Assembly (NCBI GenBank): GCA_022592435.1
Contig: JABYQS010000006.1
Location: 186,001 to 250,000 of the forward strand
Reading direction: 5' to 3'
Origin: Cerioporus squamosus
Lineage: Eukaryota > Basidiomycota > Agaricomycetes > Polyporales > Polyporaceae
DNA: 64,000 nt
Shown: in pieces, positions 1 through 11,667 of the stretch
Position numbering within the stretch: position 1 is the first letter of the stretch
Layout: each line of letters opens with the position of its first letter
Notes under the pieces: model-generated
Told to the model about the DNA's origin: nothing
The model's input: only the letters and a program-made list of their open reading frames with translations
Databases searched by the model: none
Position numbers and translations under genes: made by a program

Positions 1-2768
1 GGCCGACACGAGTTCCATGACACACGCACGTGCTAGCCGCATACTACTAGCCCATATGTGTCCACGATCATCCGAACGCACATCTCCTTGCTCGACGGAC
101 CAAGCTGCATCTCTATCAAAGTCTATGCACATGCTCCGGAACGCCTCAGCTTCTCCCTGCGCCCGGTGGCCATGAGTATATCGACGTACACTGGTTTCGT
201 CGCCAACGGGCCTGCGCCTGAGCCTGCTTCCCCGCCTCCTCCGGCAGTCCATCACGGCGTCTGAGCACCACCACTCCGGGGTGTGTGTCCCTTCCGCGTC
301 CTCTCGCATCAGTCTTCCTCGTCTTTGACAGATGGCCATCGTGATATCTGCCACCCGCGGCTGTCGGGGATCCTACCGACCAGGACGCCCTCTCGCAGTC
401 CGCCGGAACCGCAACGCTGTACGAAGCATGGCTATCCCCTAGGATGCACCCGTGAAGATCTCTGCGGAGGGAGGAGACGGTTCGCCGCGATGCCTGTAGT
501 GTGGTTCAGACGGCTTCTCCACCCGGATATCGAGATACCCTTACCACGACGCATGTGCGTAGCTGACAGCTATGACAAGCCTACTACGGTCTTCTCGGAC
601 TCAGTGCACAAGTCAAGAAGCCGGGCAGCCCAAGCCATCGCACGCGCGCGATCTTGCTTCTTTCTCGCAAGCGCAGTCGTTTCGTCTGGCAGTCGATCAG
701 CAATGCTCCCATCGTATCGGTAGCGCACGGGTCTTGCACGGCAAGCTGGTCTCACAATCCGACCCGCATCACCCGCCTTCCCATGCACGAGTCCGCCTAG
801 CTCCTTAACCCCCTGGAAATACGTTCGACGGGCGCGACACTCCCCGACGTCGGCGCGAGCAATTTGTGGCACGGTCGCCGGCACCGTTGACGGCGTCGCT
901 CATTCATGCCTTACCTCCACCAGTCTACTAAGCAGCTCCGACGCGCTCCATGCAGACGTGCGACGTCGGGTGCGGGCATAGTACGGGAGTCCTCAGTGTG
1001 TCGGAGGCGCCCCGGATCGGGTCCGTTCATGCAGCGTGCAAGCACAGCGACTGCGCAGGCCACATAAGTATGCAGCGGCGCCGTGCGCCGCTACTACGTC
1101 AGCGGTGGTTACTGTTGGCGGGTGCGGGTGCGCGAGGATCCGTTCGCCTTCGGGCGTAGATGCTGAGGAAGGCAGGTCGACGAAGAAGCGGTGGAGACGC
1201 GTGGGCGCGTCAGTCTGCACGTCCGGTTCGTATCGGAATTCCAGATCCTCTGGACGCTCTGGGCGTTCGACATACTCGATTGGGAGCTCTGGGCTCATGT
1301 CCCGAAGCGGCCTCGTCTGCCCTCGTCCTGCACAGTCGAGATCCCCCGAGGTTCCGTGCCTTCCTCTGTGCACGCAGCATCGCGGATGCATTCTCGAGTC
1401 GAGTCGCGAGATATGTCCGCTGAACGTCGGCCTTGTCTTGAGCTGCCCAGCACTGCCGCGGCAAGAGACACATTCGGCTTCAAGCATATTCGCAACCCTC
1501 CCCGCGGAGCCCTCATCCAGACATCGGGATACACATAGCTGCAGAAACCGAGCAGACTCCCGAGACCGGATCGTCGGATCTACAGCACGCAAACACAGTA
1601 ATTATTCCACGCCGGCAAAGCCCTGCACGGGCGGGCGGGCTCGCCCGGGATGGTGGCAGTGGGCTGAACCGATCGCCCACGGTCGGACGACAAACGCAAA
1701 CACGCTGCGCGAGGGAATCAACCACAGCTCCAGCTCGCGTTGGATCGCTATCTGGCCACGCCGATCGCTGGCTCGGGGCCCGCTGTGTCTGATCGATCCC
1801 GAGAGCGGACGAGGCGGACGAACCGTTCCCCCGCTGATGGCGCATCACGCAGCACAGCACACCGCCCGCCGCGGTCTCTGAACTGAGATCCGACACCCCG
1901 GCGGTCGCCATCAGTCACGTTCAATTTGTCGCCACCAACTTGAACCATCCGACCCCGAGTCCGGTCGTGATCCGCTCGCGGTACTTACTATGTACTTGGT
2001 ACTACTGCGGGCCTCTGCGAGCACAGTGATCGTACAGGCTTCTGGTTCATGATCATGTCTGAGCGCATCGAACTCCTTGAGGCTGTATGCAATCGGATGT
2101 AGAGTACCTGGAAAACGCATCGCTCGGCGCAAATCAGTCGTATAGTCAATATCGCCTTCTCGACTGGTCTCCGGTTGCGGACCTACCCGTCCTGCTAGGG
2201 TTTCGTCGTACCACCTTGATCTGTCCTGCGTATCCGTGTTTCACGGCGTCGCTCAGGTCGGGAAGTTGGAACATAAGTACATATGCTGGATTGCAGCAGC
2301 TGGATGGAACACTCAAGCGTACTCAAGCTCAAGTCCACCTCCAAGCGCCATCATCTTGGCAAAACGCGACTAACCAAACGCATCTACATTCCTTTGATTG
2401 ACTCGGATATGTAAGTAAGTACATCCCAAGTGAACTGCATACGTCGTTATGGCGACATTACAAATACATGCGACCAATTCAGAGACAGGGCGATCATGTG
2501 CGTATGTTTAACGAAGTGGTCCATGTGTGAGAGACATCGGACGAAGAGACCTTGACAGAAGCTGCGGAAGGCGGACCAGTGTCCCCAAGTTTGTACATGG
2601 AGAGCGTTACGAACGATCGAAACCAATAGCTCAAAACTACACAAGACGTTATCTTAGTACTATGAGGATTACGGTTGTGAGGAAGGGGGTGTCGCAGGGA
2701 GGAGATGTAGAACCATATCTAGTACTCAGGTACGGGTGAAAGGGGGGCGGTGAGAGAAAGAATCGATG
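1..2768. other. Gene-free left edge of the window
   Basis: I see no gene here. The longest open frames (for example 1036-1881 on the plus strand and 993-1592 on the minus strand) overlap one another, are rich in Arg, Ser and Pro as expected of GC-rich noncoding sequence, and show no recognisable domain or consistent splice signals. The right end must contain the 3' untranslated region of the minus-strand membrane-protein gene that ends at 2769. A degenerate transposon cannot be excluded by eye. Confidence 0.5.
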
Positions 2769-4282
2769 TTATGCAGTGATCAGCGCTGCAGGGTGATACT
2801 TCACCTTCTCAAAGATGCGGAAGAGCGCGATGAAGAGGTTGAAGCAGTACATCAGCAGACCGACGCCCACCAAGCAGATGAGCGCGAGCTGGTCATCGCA
2901 TAACGTATCGCCGACGCCGCCCTCGAATCCGTTGATACCATTTGGCAGAGCTGGCCTTGGAAGCTGGCTGTACCAGGAGATGGTCGAGGGCCCAGCGCAG
3001 GGTATGAGGGAGGTGAAGAAGTTATCAAAGGAGAGTGCGAGGGCTGCCGCCCACGTGCAAATGAAGACGACCTCGAAGAGCGTGTAGGCGAGCTTCCAGG
3101 AGGTGTGCCAGAGACCCAGCGGACGGCCAAAGTATTCGAGCTGAAACAAGGAAACTGAGCAGCTGTCTGGTGGCAGGGCGGCGATGGGACCTACGTATAT
3201 AGCGATCATGACGTGAACTAGTGTCAGACTGCCGAATATGATGACCAGCGTTCTGCCGGCGGGGAAGGTTTCAGACGATATGCTTGCTAGAGAATGGAGG
3301 CACGTACGGGGAGGATCCTAGCGCACCCATGACGCCATTCCGAGACTCGATAAGTCGGATCTTGATTGCAATGGCAAGGGCAGCCGTGGTGAGGACTATG
3401 TTACACATGCGGAAGAGCTGCACGCCCAGTCAGACAAGAAGTGTGTGAGGACGACAGCAAGGGAGGACGTACCAAGGGGACGTAGAGGTTATACATCATG
3501 TATGCGCGTAGCCGCTTCCGCCGCCTCTGCCATGGCGTCAGCTTCTCGCTGTCGTCGTGGTGCGAGCCCTGGTCCCGGATGCTGGGAAGGTTGGATCCGG
3601 TCCCGTTAGGGTGTGCTGATGTCCATGGCGTGTCCCAGCCAGGCGTCCGGGTCTGCGCAAGCGTGAACGGCGCATTCGTCGGGGGCATGTCGATGTGCAG
3701 CCGACTTCGGTTGCTCCGACGCGGCGCCCCGGTGTCCGACCCTTCCGGCTCCGTCGCGCGCGCGGTATGCTCGCTCGACGGGCTTCCCTCGCCATCCTCC
3801 TGCGAGCGCCGCAGCACGGACGCGGTCAGCCACGGGATGGACATGGCCCGCGAGCCGTCGCGCGGTCGTCGGGTCGGCCGCTGCGAGCTCGGCGACAGGG
3901 GCATCGAGCCCGAGTCCGTTGGGCGGTGGCGTGCAAACGTCCACCATCGTGACGGCCCGGGATCGTCGGGGGCGGAGGATTGGAAGGATGCTGCGTCAGA
4001 CGGGCGGTGCGGGGAGGGGACGTGTCTGGCGCTGTGGTTCGGCTCATGCTCGTTGGGAGAGGGGGGTTCGTCTCTTGCCCATGCTGCGATAGACGACGGC
4101 CTTCGTCAGCCAGTGCGGAGGAGGACGGGTGGGACGACGATTAGAGAGTACGAACGTGGAGCGGTGTTGATGTAGGTCTTTATGGTCGACGGGGGCGCAC
4201 GGGAGGAGCTGCGGACGCTGTGCGGGTTGGAGAACGTGGAGACAGAGGAGGCCGAGGGGGGCTGCTGCCCGTCGCTGTTCAT
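2769..4282 (-). CDS. Four-transmembrane fungal membrane protein, function unknown
   Basis: Exons read as 4282-4156, 4083-3473, 3417-3308 and 3252-2769, giving about 443 aa with consistent phases; the first donor (GTTCGT) is the weakest junction. The N-terminal half is hydrophilic and rich in Pro and Ser, ending in a basic patch (RRRKRLRAYMMYNLYVPL) just before the membrane domain. Four hydrophobic segments follow: the one starting LFRMCNIVLTTAALAIAI, one near TLVIIFGSLTLVHVMIAIY, one near FEVVFICTWAAALALSF and one near LALICLVGVGLLMYCF. The extracellular loop before the last segment carries several Cys. A four-helix layout resembles MARVEL-type proteins, but I cannot name the family. The ATG at 4282 was chosen as the first true ATG of exon 1. 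Its start lies 259 bp from the divergent FYV6 start. Confidence 0.6.
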
Positions 4283-4541
4283 CGGGGCCGCTAGCAAGGC
4301 CGAGTGTGCATGCGAAGGGGAAGAAAAGGAGGGTATAGTGCCGTGCAGACTCAGCGGACGGCCTAGCGTGCGCGCAGTGCGGCGCTGTCAGAATGGGAGG
4401 AGAGGTCAACAAGCATGTGTCACAGGAACCGCTCTCGCCCGCCTCCAGCACTGCTCCTCCTCCTCCGCCATCCGAACCTCGCTCGTCCAGACTCTGCCGC
4501 TAGCTATATCCGCCCCATCTCCTTCCACGCATCCCCCACGC

Positions 4542-5481
4542 ATGGACGACGCAATCCCATCGATATCCACGGACGGCGTCGGCTCGCGTTTCGTATCGCA
4601 AAACGACCTCGAGGCTGCGAAGGCACGCCGCGACGAGCAGTGGCGGGCCGCATACGCCAGGTGCACACACCCATACGTCCATGCACTGCACGAATCCTAA
4701 CACCCTCCAGACTGGGCCAAGAACCCCCGCAGCTGCCTCAGGAGGACGCATTTGACGGAAGGAGTCTGGCGGAGGTACGTGTTCGTGCATACATACCTGG
4801 CGGCGCGGAGCATGACGCACCCCCCTGGTTCGTACATCAGAAACTTGCTGCGAACAGAGTAAGCAGTAGCCCTTGTGGGGCGCAACATGGGGCTTACGCA
4901 CTCTAGGCAGCCAAGCAAGAAGAATGGGAGGAACGTAATAAGCTAGGTGTGTTCGCTGCGAGGCTATCCTCCGACTGCTCGCGCTGCGGTCTCGGCTGAC
5001 TGCGCTCTAGGGAACCAGTTCCGTGCACTCGAAGAAGATGAGGTGCTATTCCTTGACTCCATATTGGAGAAGCAGCGCGAGGAGGAGCGCCTTCGGAAAG
5101 AGTTGGAGGGCGAGGAGCTCAAGAACTTCCGAGAGTGAGTCTGCTTGGGCTTTCTCCGGATCTGGTCTGATCCCCACCATGCCCGGCATTCTTCTGATAT
5201 ACAGCGCTGTTGCTGCTCGAGAAAACGCAGCGAACAAGGCACCTCCTATCGGGGCTGCAAGTGCGGCGACTCCCAGTGCACCGCCGAAAGCAAAACCTAC
5301 CGCTGCACCGGCCAAGAAGGATCCGAAGAAGTCGCTGAAAGGCGTCCTCGTCAAGAAGAAGTCCAAGCCAACAGCATCCGAAGCACAGCAATTTGCGGCC
5401 AAGGAAGACAAATCTAAGTCCGATGAGCGGACAGACGGGAACGAGCGAGAGGCAAAGCGACGTAAAGTGTCGAGTAGTTAA
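4542..5481 (+). CDS. FYV6: FYV6/FAM192A (PIP30/NIP30) family protein
   Basis: Six exons (4542-4660, 4711-4774, 4841-4858, 4907-4946, 5011-5134, 5205-5481) give about 213 aa. The N-terminal half matches the FAM192A/NIP30 domain: the opening FVSQNDLEAAKARRDEQW, the DGRSLAEKL segment, the NQFRALEEDEVLFLDSIL motif and a following charged helix. The C-terminus is Lys/Ala/Pro-rich and ends in KRRKVSSS, a likely nuclear signal. In yeast Fyv6 acts in late steps of pre-mRNA splicing; the animal member binds proteasome activator PA28gamma. Which role applies here is inference. Exon 3 is only 18 nt and encodes six residues (KLAANR) inside the conserved domain. The gene is divergent from the four-TM gene and convergent with ESS2, 146 bp away. 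Confidence 0.85.
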
Positions 5482-5627
5482 CTGCCGTCCCCTCGACACT
5501 ATATCACTCTCTTGCTGACCTGATATCCACACATGTATCATTATTCACTTGACCATGAGATGTGGCCATATATCGTGATCAGACGGAAACAGAATACATC
5601 CATGTGGAGACTAACAACGCAAGGACC

Positions 5628-7325
5628 TCAACCCCTCCTCGCTACCGGGCTCGGTGTCGGCGTCCATCTGACCTTCTGCAAGTCCCTGTCCTTCCTATCA
5701 CCTTCCCAACCAGCCAATCTCCCCATCGCATCTGCTCGTCTAGACGCCGCGGTGCCCATGGTCCTGCTCAGCAGTCTCTGCCCAGCAGGTGTCAGCGACC
5801 CTGGGGCTTCAGCCTTCCGCGGCGTCCACGATGGCGGCGGCATTGAGGTTCGTCGGCCGCTACCCGCGGATGAACGTGATAGCAATGGGACTCCGCTAAG
5901 CAGGCTGGCTTTCGTCCGCAAGCTCTTCGACGCATCGCTGGACAGCTTGTGCGAGAGACGTTCTCGCGAACTGGGCTGGGCTATGCGGAAGGGCGTAGCG
6001 GGTGTTGGAATGTCGGCTGCGTCGTCCGACTGCGACAACACCCGAGGTGTTCCGTTGAGTGTTCCCCATGTCATGAGCTGCTTCACCGCCGCAGGACCCA
6101 GTTCCGAAGGTGTCGGCGACGGGATCGAAGGCACCAGCGAATTGATGTCGTTGGTTGGCGACCTCGGACGGTCTACAATATCTATCGTCAGTTGACTGGG
6201 CCATGAAACTGAGACAACACAGTGCACTCACATGGGGTACCTGCGATAGCCGCATCGATACGGCTGCGCGTAGGACTGGGTGGTGCAGATATGGAATGGT
6301 CAGGCTTGTCCTCTTGCTCTGGGAGCCGCGTATTTCCATGTGTAATAACCTTCGGAGGTGCCTTCGCCTCTTCCAGGGCTTTAGAGGCGGCAGGATTGTA
6401 AGGCGAGACATCAGCATCCGGCGGGAACATGAGTGCGTTCCGAGCCTAAAACCCGACATATGAGTACCGCAGTACGTTATGTACATTCCGCAGCTACACG
6501 CACCTTGAACTTCCAACCATCGACACCAGCAGGCCGTGTATCCTTCTTCGGAGCCATCACGTCCATCACCACTTCTTCCGCGCTCTTCTCCACCCTGACG
6601 AGGGCTGTCTGAGTCTGCTCCGGGACCGGCAGCGGCTTGTACGTGCCGTCCAGGATGTCCTCCACCTCCTCGTCCTCATCTTCGTACACAACCTGAGGCT
6701 CCGCGGGTGGGGCCTCAATCAACCCAGCAGGTTGCGCCGACTCTATCCGGAACTTCTCCTTCACCCCGGGCCCGGATGGCGCCTCGATCAGCATCCTCTC
6801 GCGCCCCTCGAGCATCCTGTCCCTCTGCTGCTCCACCCGCCGCTGCGCCTCCCACGCCCACCCGTACTTCTCCTTCCGCCGCCTGTTCTCGTCCTCGAGG
6901 ATCTGCGTGAAGCTCGAGTTGTCCTCGGAGGTGTATCGGGCCTGGAACGCATCCAGGCTCATGTCCGTATCCAAGCGCGCGCGCTTCGCTGGTGCCTCGC
7001 CGCTCGAGGTGCGAGGTGTGCGGAGCGGTGTGTCGGAGGGACCGGCGGCGTAGGGAGTTTGCGAAGGGGTCTGCCATGGCCTGCCGCGGCGCGAGACCGG
7101 CGTCTGTAGATCTTCGAGACGGCGCACAGACGCTTGGATAAGCTCGGGGTCTTGGGTTCGGAGTGCATCGAGGTAGTTGTTCGTGGCATCGAGGTGGACG
7201 AGAGAGGGGAAGAAGTCTCGTGCGATGATGTGCGAGAGGGCCTCGGTGTACTCGTCTTCCTCGAGTACCACTTGGCGGTTCAGGGACCTAATGGGTTGAG
7301 AGGATGGCCCCGGGGTCGATGACAT
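5628..7325 (-). CDS. ESS2: ESS2/DGCR14 (Es2) splicing factor
   Basis: Three exons (7325-6504, 6445-6232, 6181-5628), about 529 aa. The Es2 family signature is clear: VVLEEDEYTEALSHIIARDF, then the FFPSL/LDATNNYLDAL segment, then SLDAFQARYTSEDNSSF, and KYGWAWEAQRRVEQQRDRM after it. The C-terminal part carries the conserved SPTNDINSLVPSIPSPTP-like stretch, a TWGTLNGTPRVL motif and the LTPAGQRLL segment. Es2 proteins associate with the late spliceosome and contribute to splice-site fidelity. The first in-frame ATG is at 7325; a TTG two codons upstream is not a credible start. Its neighbour FYV6 is also splicing-related, which may be coincidence. Confidence 0.9.
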
Positions 7326-7927
7326 GTCCAAAAGCGGCCGACTGAAACAACGGCAGGACGCAGGTAGAGAAGTGGTTAGGGACGAACGGAGGCTTGGTGG
7401 TGGCTGGTGGTGGTCGGTGGCGGAGCAAGGAGCGCCCGTTCCTCGCTCCTTCTATCATCGCCCAGAAAGGCAGGTGCAGTATTGACTCCGACCCATACGA
7501 ACGCGACTAGTACAGCGGTGATAGCCAATATTCCACCTCTGGATCTAAGTCACAGGCGAGAAAGTGATGTACACCAATAGTAGACAGTGAGGATATCTTC
7601 ATAAACGTCATGGATATACAGGACATGAGTGTACAGACGCACGAACCCGGGCCACCCGGATCCAGGCCTGCAAGTAGTGTATCGTCGTCAGTTCGTAAAC
7701 TCGGTGATAGAAGGAGAGTGATTACTATGTATACGTGGGGTGTACGAGATAACGGGCAAGAAGAAAACAAATAAAGATTCGCAGCCAGTAATAGCAAAAA
7801 CAGGGGGGAAGCAGAAGCAAGCTGAGAGAACGCGAGCGTAGGCATGGACGAGGAAAACACTGAAACACGGGAAGATGAGACGAAACTGCAGCACATATGG
7901 ATCAGAGCGAGACCATCGACAGCTAAT
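7326..7927. other. Intergenic: ESS2 promoter and nudE 3' region
   Basis: This 602-bp stretch separates two minus-strand genes, so it holds the 5' flank of ESS2 and the 3' untranslated region of nudE. Open frames here have no coding character. No strong TATA box is visible near the ESS2 start; a GGTGG-repeat segment lies at about 7393-7425. Confidence 0.6.
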
Positions 7928-10130
7928 TCAGCTTCCATTTCGCCCATAGAGTAGCGTGGTGCTTCCTGACCGCGCCCGCCGGGTAACTCCTGAGTCCGAG
8001 AAGAACGGCTCGGGATCGCTGCCACCACCACTCCTCCGTCCGCCTGCCGGCTTTCCGATGCGGCTTTGACCCAGCCCTGGTGCAGGAATGGCCGTGGTCT
8101 TCGTCGGCCGGATAGTGACGTTCGAGTGGCTGCCGTATGTCGGCGACTCCAATGTAGGTGACCTCGCCACGCTCGCTCCGAGGGAAGAACGCTTGCCAGC
8201 TTGCCCTGGCTGACTATTTGCTCCTGTCCCTGGACCTGTGGACCGCTTAAGGCCGCCGTTACCCCCGCTGTACAGGCTCGATGACGGTATTGGGAGGAAG
8301 GTAGGCGTAGATGGACGTGAGGACGGTGTGGGAATGGAGCTCGCGGTGCTCGTCGTAGCGGTAGTGCTGACGCTGCTCCGCCCTTCCGTCGATACCGACA
8401 GCCGTGATTGTGGCCGACGGATACCGGTAGGCATCATGCTCTGCGAAAGTGCGCTACCCGCCCGGCTGCTCCCAATCGACGACGGCGAGTCTACCGAGCT
8501 CGTCGACATGGGACGAAACGAAGTTGGGACAGCGGAGCCAGATGGTGGGCTAGAGGTTCGTCTGCGCTCCTTGTCCTTGTCCTTCGAAGGCGAGGGGGAA
8601 TCCTCCATGATGAGCACCCAACCCGACGTATCCGCGCCGCCAGGCGTTCGCCTACTGTCGGCGTCGAAATCAACGCTCTGTCGCCGCGACTTCGGTTGCG
8701 ACCTCGGGATAGTAGCAAAGCGATCCTCGTTGGTAGTCGACCGAGACGACGAAGCAGTAGACGGCGCGGGGGAAGCCGAGTTCTTGGTGGGCACCGGAGG
8801 CGGTGGCATTGGGTTGGCTGCGGGACGGTTGGTAACGCTGCCCATCCGCAACCGCGGAACGCGAGTATGAATCTTCTGCTCCAAGATCCTGACGCGTGCC
8901 CGCATTTCCGATACCATCTGCACACCCTTACTCTTGGAGGCCGTCGAGGGGACGCCAACCGTGGTGCTCGCCGTGCTATTGGCGAGAGTCGAGACATTGC
9001 GGGTTACAATTGGGCGGGAAACGGGGGTCCGCGGTGGATGTAGTCGAGAAGGGCTGGCCGTAAGGCCTGGGTGTGTTGAGGAGCGTGAAAGGCCACCGAC
9101 AGGAGTAGAGATGCCATTTCGAAGTGGGAAGCCGGCCCGCTGCAGCGCAGTAGGAGGGGTAACGGGGTTACGATCTTTAGAGGGGCGAGGCGAGACAATA
9201 GACAGAGGTGTGGAGGGGAAATCCTTTGCGGGTGTCTCGGGAGGTGGTGTGAGGTCAGCGAGGCACAAGTCAGGGGGCGTTGGCACGCTGAGCAGATCTT
9301 CGTCCGATAATGAGGGTGTGGCGTGAGGTAGCGTCAGCGAAGGAACCGACGAGTCTACAGAGGGGGCGGAGACATTGAGTGCGCGCTGTTGCGCAGCGGC
9401 CAACTGGTCCTTCAAAATTGTGATTTCCTCGTTGGCGTCTTCACGAAGGATTATCATGAGAGACTGAACGGATAGAGGGGCGGAGATACGCACCTCGAAG
9501 CTCATCCTTCATTCGTTGACATTCCTCTTCAACATTGGCCTTGTCCAACAACTCATGTTCCAACAAGATCTTCTCCTCCAACGCCTTCGCATACTTCTGC
9601 TCCACATCCGCCAAGCTCGATGATATCGCCCGTTCGTTCCGCTCCAAATCGTCATTACCCATCTCGAGCTCGCGCAATTGAATCTTGGTCTTCTGATGTT
9701 CCTGCCGTAGCGTGTCCAGCTCGCGTTGCAGAGAGGTAGTCGTGGTGTTGTGCGTGGTTTGGAGATGCATGAATTTGGCCTGCTCGCGTGTGAGGTAACG
9801 ACGTCCCAGCAGGGACACGGGGGGCTTCCACTCACCTTCCAATCGTCTCTCTCCTGTTCGGCCCTGGCTACCTTAACCTTCAGATCCTGCTGAGACTTCT
9901 CCGTCCGTTCGAGTTCTCGTTCCAGCTCCTCCTCGAGCTCCTTACTAGAATGGTGAAAGTCATCGAGTTCCGCGCGAGTTTCGGCCAGCATATCGGCGAC
10001 CTCTAGGTACTTCGCCTTCCAGTCCGTGCCCGAGGAGGAGTAGCCGCTGTTAGAGGGATGTCAGCTCGCGGATAACGATGCTGAGGGAGAGGAGGCGGTA
10101 CTTGATAGCATTGTCGTCTAGAGAAGCCAT
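7928..10130 (-). CDS. nudE: NudE/NDEL1-like dynein regulator
   Basis: Four exons (10130-10102, 10046-9836, 9779-9494, 9438-7928) give about 678 aa. The 29-nt first exon encodes MASLDDNAI. An N-terminal coiled coil of about 170 residues follows, beginning WKAKYLEVADMLAETRAEL, with SSKELEEELERELERTEK and ending KDELRDANEEITILKDQL; this is the NUDE domain, which dimerises and binds Lis1 and dynein. The long C-terminal region is Ser/Pro/Thr-rich and low in complexity, with a short coiled segment (VSEMRARVRILEQKI) in the middle and a basic tail ending RRARSGS. The role is nuclear migration and dynein-based transport. The last three introns fit donor, branch and acceptor rules well. Confidence 0.9.
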
Positions 10131-10684
10131 CCCTCTGTCCTTTCGGAGTATGTCCGTGGCTTGAAGGACAGCAGTCATACCGTTGACAACTATGTACAGC
10201 CCAGAACCGAGAGAGCGAGAGCCTTAGCCAGAGCTTGAAGGGGGAGCCGGAAGAGAGACCAGTACTGCGACTGGACAACCCCCGTCAGCCCGAATAGTGA
10301 ACTTGTCGCCCAGCAGCCACGCGACACCACTTGCCTCCTTGGGACGCACACGTGGCTCGCGGCGCGTGGCACGTGCTATATACGCGTCCGTCTAAATGAA
10401 CGCGTTCTGGGGTGCGAAAATAATGGAAGTTGACTTGCGGCGGAAGGAGTGGATGCGCTCTGCAGTGCACAGCGAGGAAGGGAGGGAGAAGATGCATGAA
10501 AGGGCGCTTGGACGAAGTCCAAAGAAGTACAAGACCTAAGGCGCACCGGCCACCACGCTAGGTCCTCTCCGGAATTGAGGACACGCCACACCGATTGTCA
10601 ATGTAGGCAGATGCGATCATAGAAAGTTAGTACTACAGATACAGTATTGTATACACCACTGGGGTGGTCTGTGAACCGTAATAT
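10131..10684. other. Intergenic: nudE promoter and CSL4 3' region
   Basis: This 554-bp stretch lies between two minus-strand genes. The overlapping open frames have no recognisable content. A TATA-like TATATAC lies at 10378-10384, about 250 bp upstream of the nudE start, too far to assign with confidence. Confidence 0.55.
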
Positions 10685-11489
10685 TTACATTCCCTCTGGC
10701 TTCGCGCATTTCCGTTTCTCAATCTTGCCAGTCTTTGGACAACGCATCTCTTGCCAGGACACGGGCTCCATTGTCGCACCTGGAATGTGAAGATCAGGAT
10801 TCTGTCTGTCTCGACGTGTATGCGACCAGGAGAGTGCGAAGGAAGGTCCTCATGCAAGGCACAGGCTATGAACCTTGCGCGCGGTTCTCGTACTCACCGG
10901 CTTCACTGGTGGCGAAGATGACGCCAAGGTCATTCCTTGCAGTCGTCACATAGTAGCTGCGAGCGTCACCTAGAGACAGCTGCGGGACAGTTCAGAAGGA
11001 AGTCTCTCATTGCAGTCGGTAGACGTACCACCAGGCCCCGCACGACATCCCCTCCGCGGAAGCAATCTGCTATTTTCACTTTGTCTTTCTCCGTAGCACG
11101 CACATCTTGCACTCTTATCACGCCCGTGAACTCTTCTCCAGCAGGGAGCGGGACTCCATCCACGACGGTGATTGAGACGACAGCCTGGAGTGGAGACAGG
11201 CGAGTGACCAAGCCTAGGACTACCGAGTTCGGCGCTGGCGGACGTGGTCGTGTTCTTTTGATTTCCAACGTCTGGAAGGTGGTGCACAGCAGGTATAACA
11301 AGGAGCCATAGTTCAGAGCAGGCTGGCGCAGAGAGGAGCAAATTGACAAACAGGTCCAGCGTACGAGGGCACACCAATAAGACTCGCCCTCACTGTGCCG
11401 TCCCGGGAGTACACACCGCTGCCTATCTGTGGTACGGGGCCCCGGGGAATTGGTATTGGCTGCCCAGGCAATACGATGTCGGACGACAT
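10685..11489 (-). CDS. CSL4: Exosome complex subunit CSL4/EXOSC1
   Basis: Four exons (11489-11352, 11271-11029, 10979-10898, 10779-10685) give about 185 aa, the expected length. The N-terminal domain has the family opening IVLPGQPIPIP and GSGVYSRDGTVRASLIG. The S1/OB domain contains VVLGLVTRLSPLQAVVSI and a GEEFTGVIRVQDVRATE stretch, then FRGGDVVRGLV. The C-terminal zinc-ribbon-like segment has SLGDARSYYVTTA, LGVIFATSEAG and CPKTGKIEKRKC, ending in KCAKPEGM. Csl4 is one of the three cap proteins of the RNA exosome and acts in 3'-5' RNA decay and rRNA/snoRNA processing. It is divergent from LAT1 with 178 bp between the start codons. Confidence 0.92.
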
Positions 11490-11667
11490 AAGAGAAAATG
11501 AGATGGATGGGCGGGAGACGAAGCGCGTACGCGGATGGTACGGTGGCGAATCCGAGCTCACCCGAGTGACGCGCGCTACCGCTTTTGTACGCGCCCCAAC
11601 GAGACGTCTTCGCGTACGACTTTTCTGCCAGCTGAGCCAGCACTCGCTGTCCACTTCTTCTTCCACC
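11490..11667. promoter_or_regulatory. Short bidirectional promoter between CSL4 and LAT1
   Basis: Only 178 bp separate the two start codons, so both 5' untranslated regions and core promoters must lie here. No clear TATA box is seen, which fits constitutive housekeeping expression. Shared regulation is inference. Confidence 0.6.

Noticed and set aside
1036..1881. 281-codon plus-strand frame at the left edge
   Set aside because: Biased Arg/Ser composition, several overlapping open frames on both strands and no splice or domain support.
8238..9326. Long plus-strand frames opposite nudE
   Set aside because: They are antisense shadows of the Ser/Pro-rich nudE exon; the minus-strand protein is clearly real.
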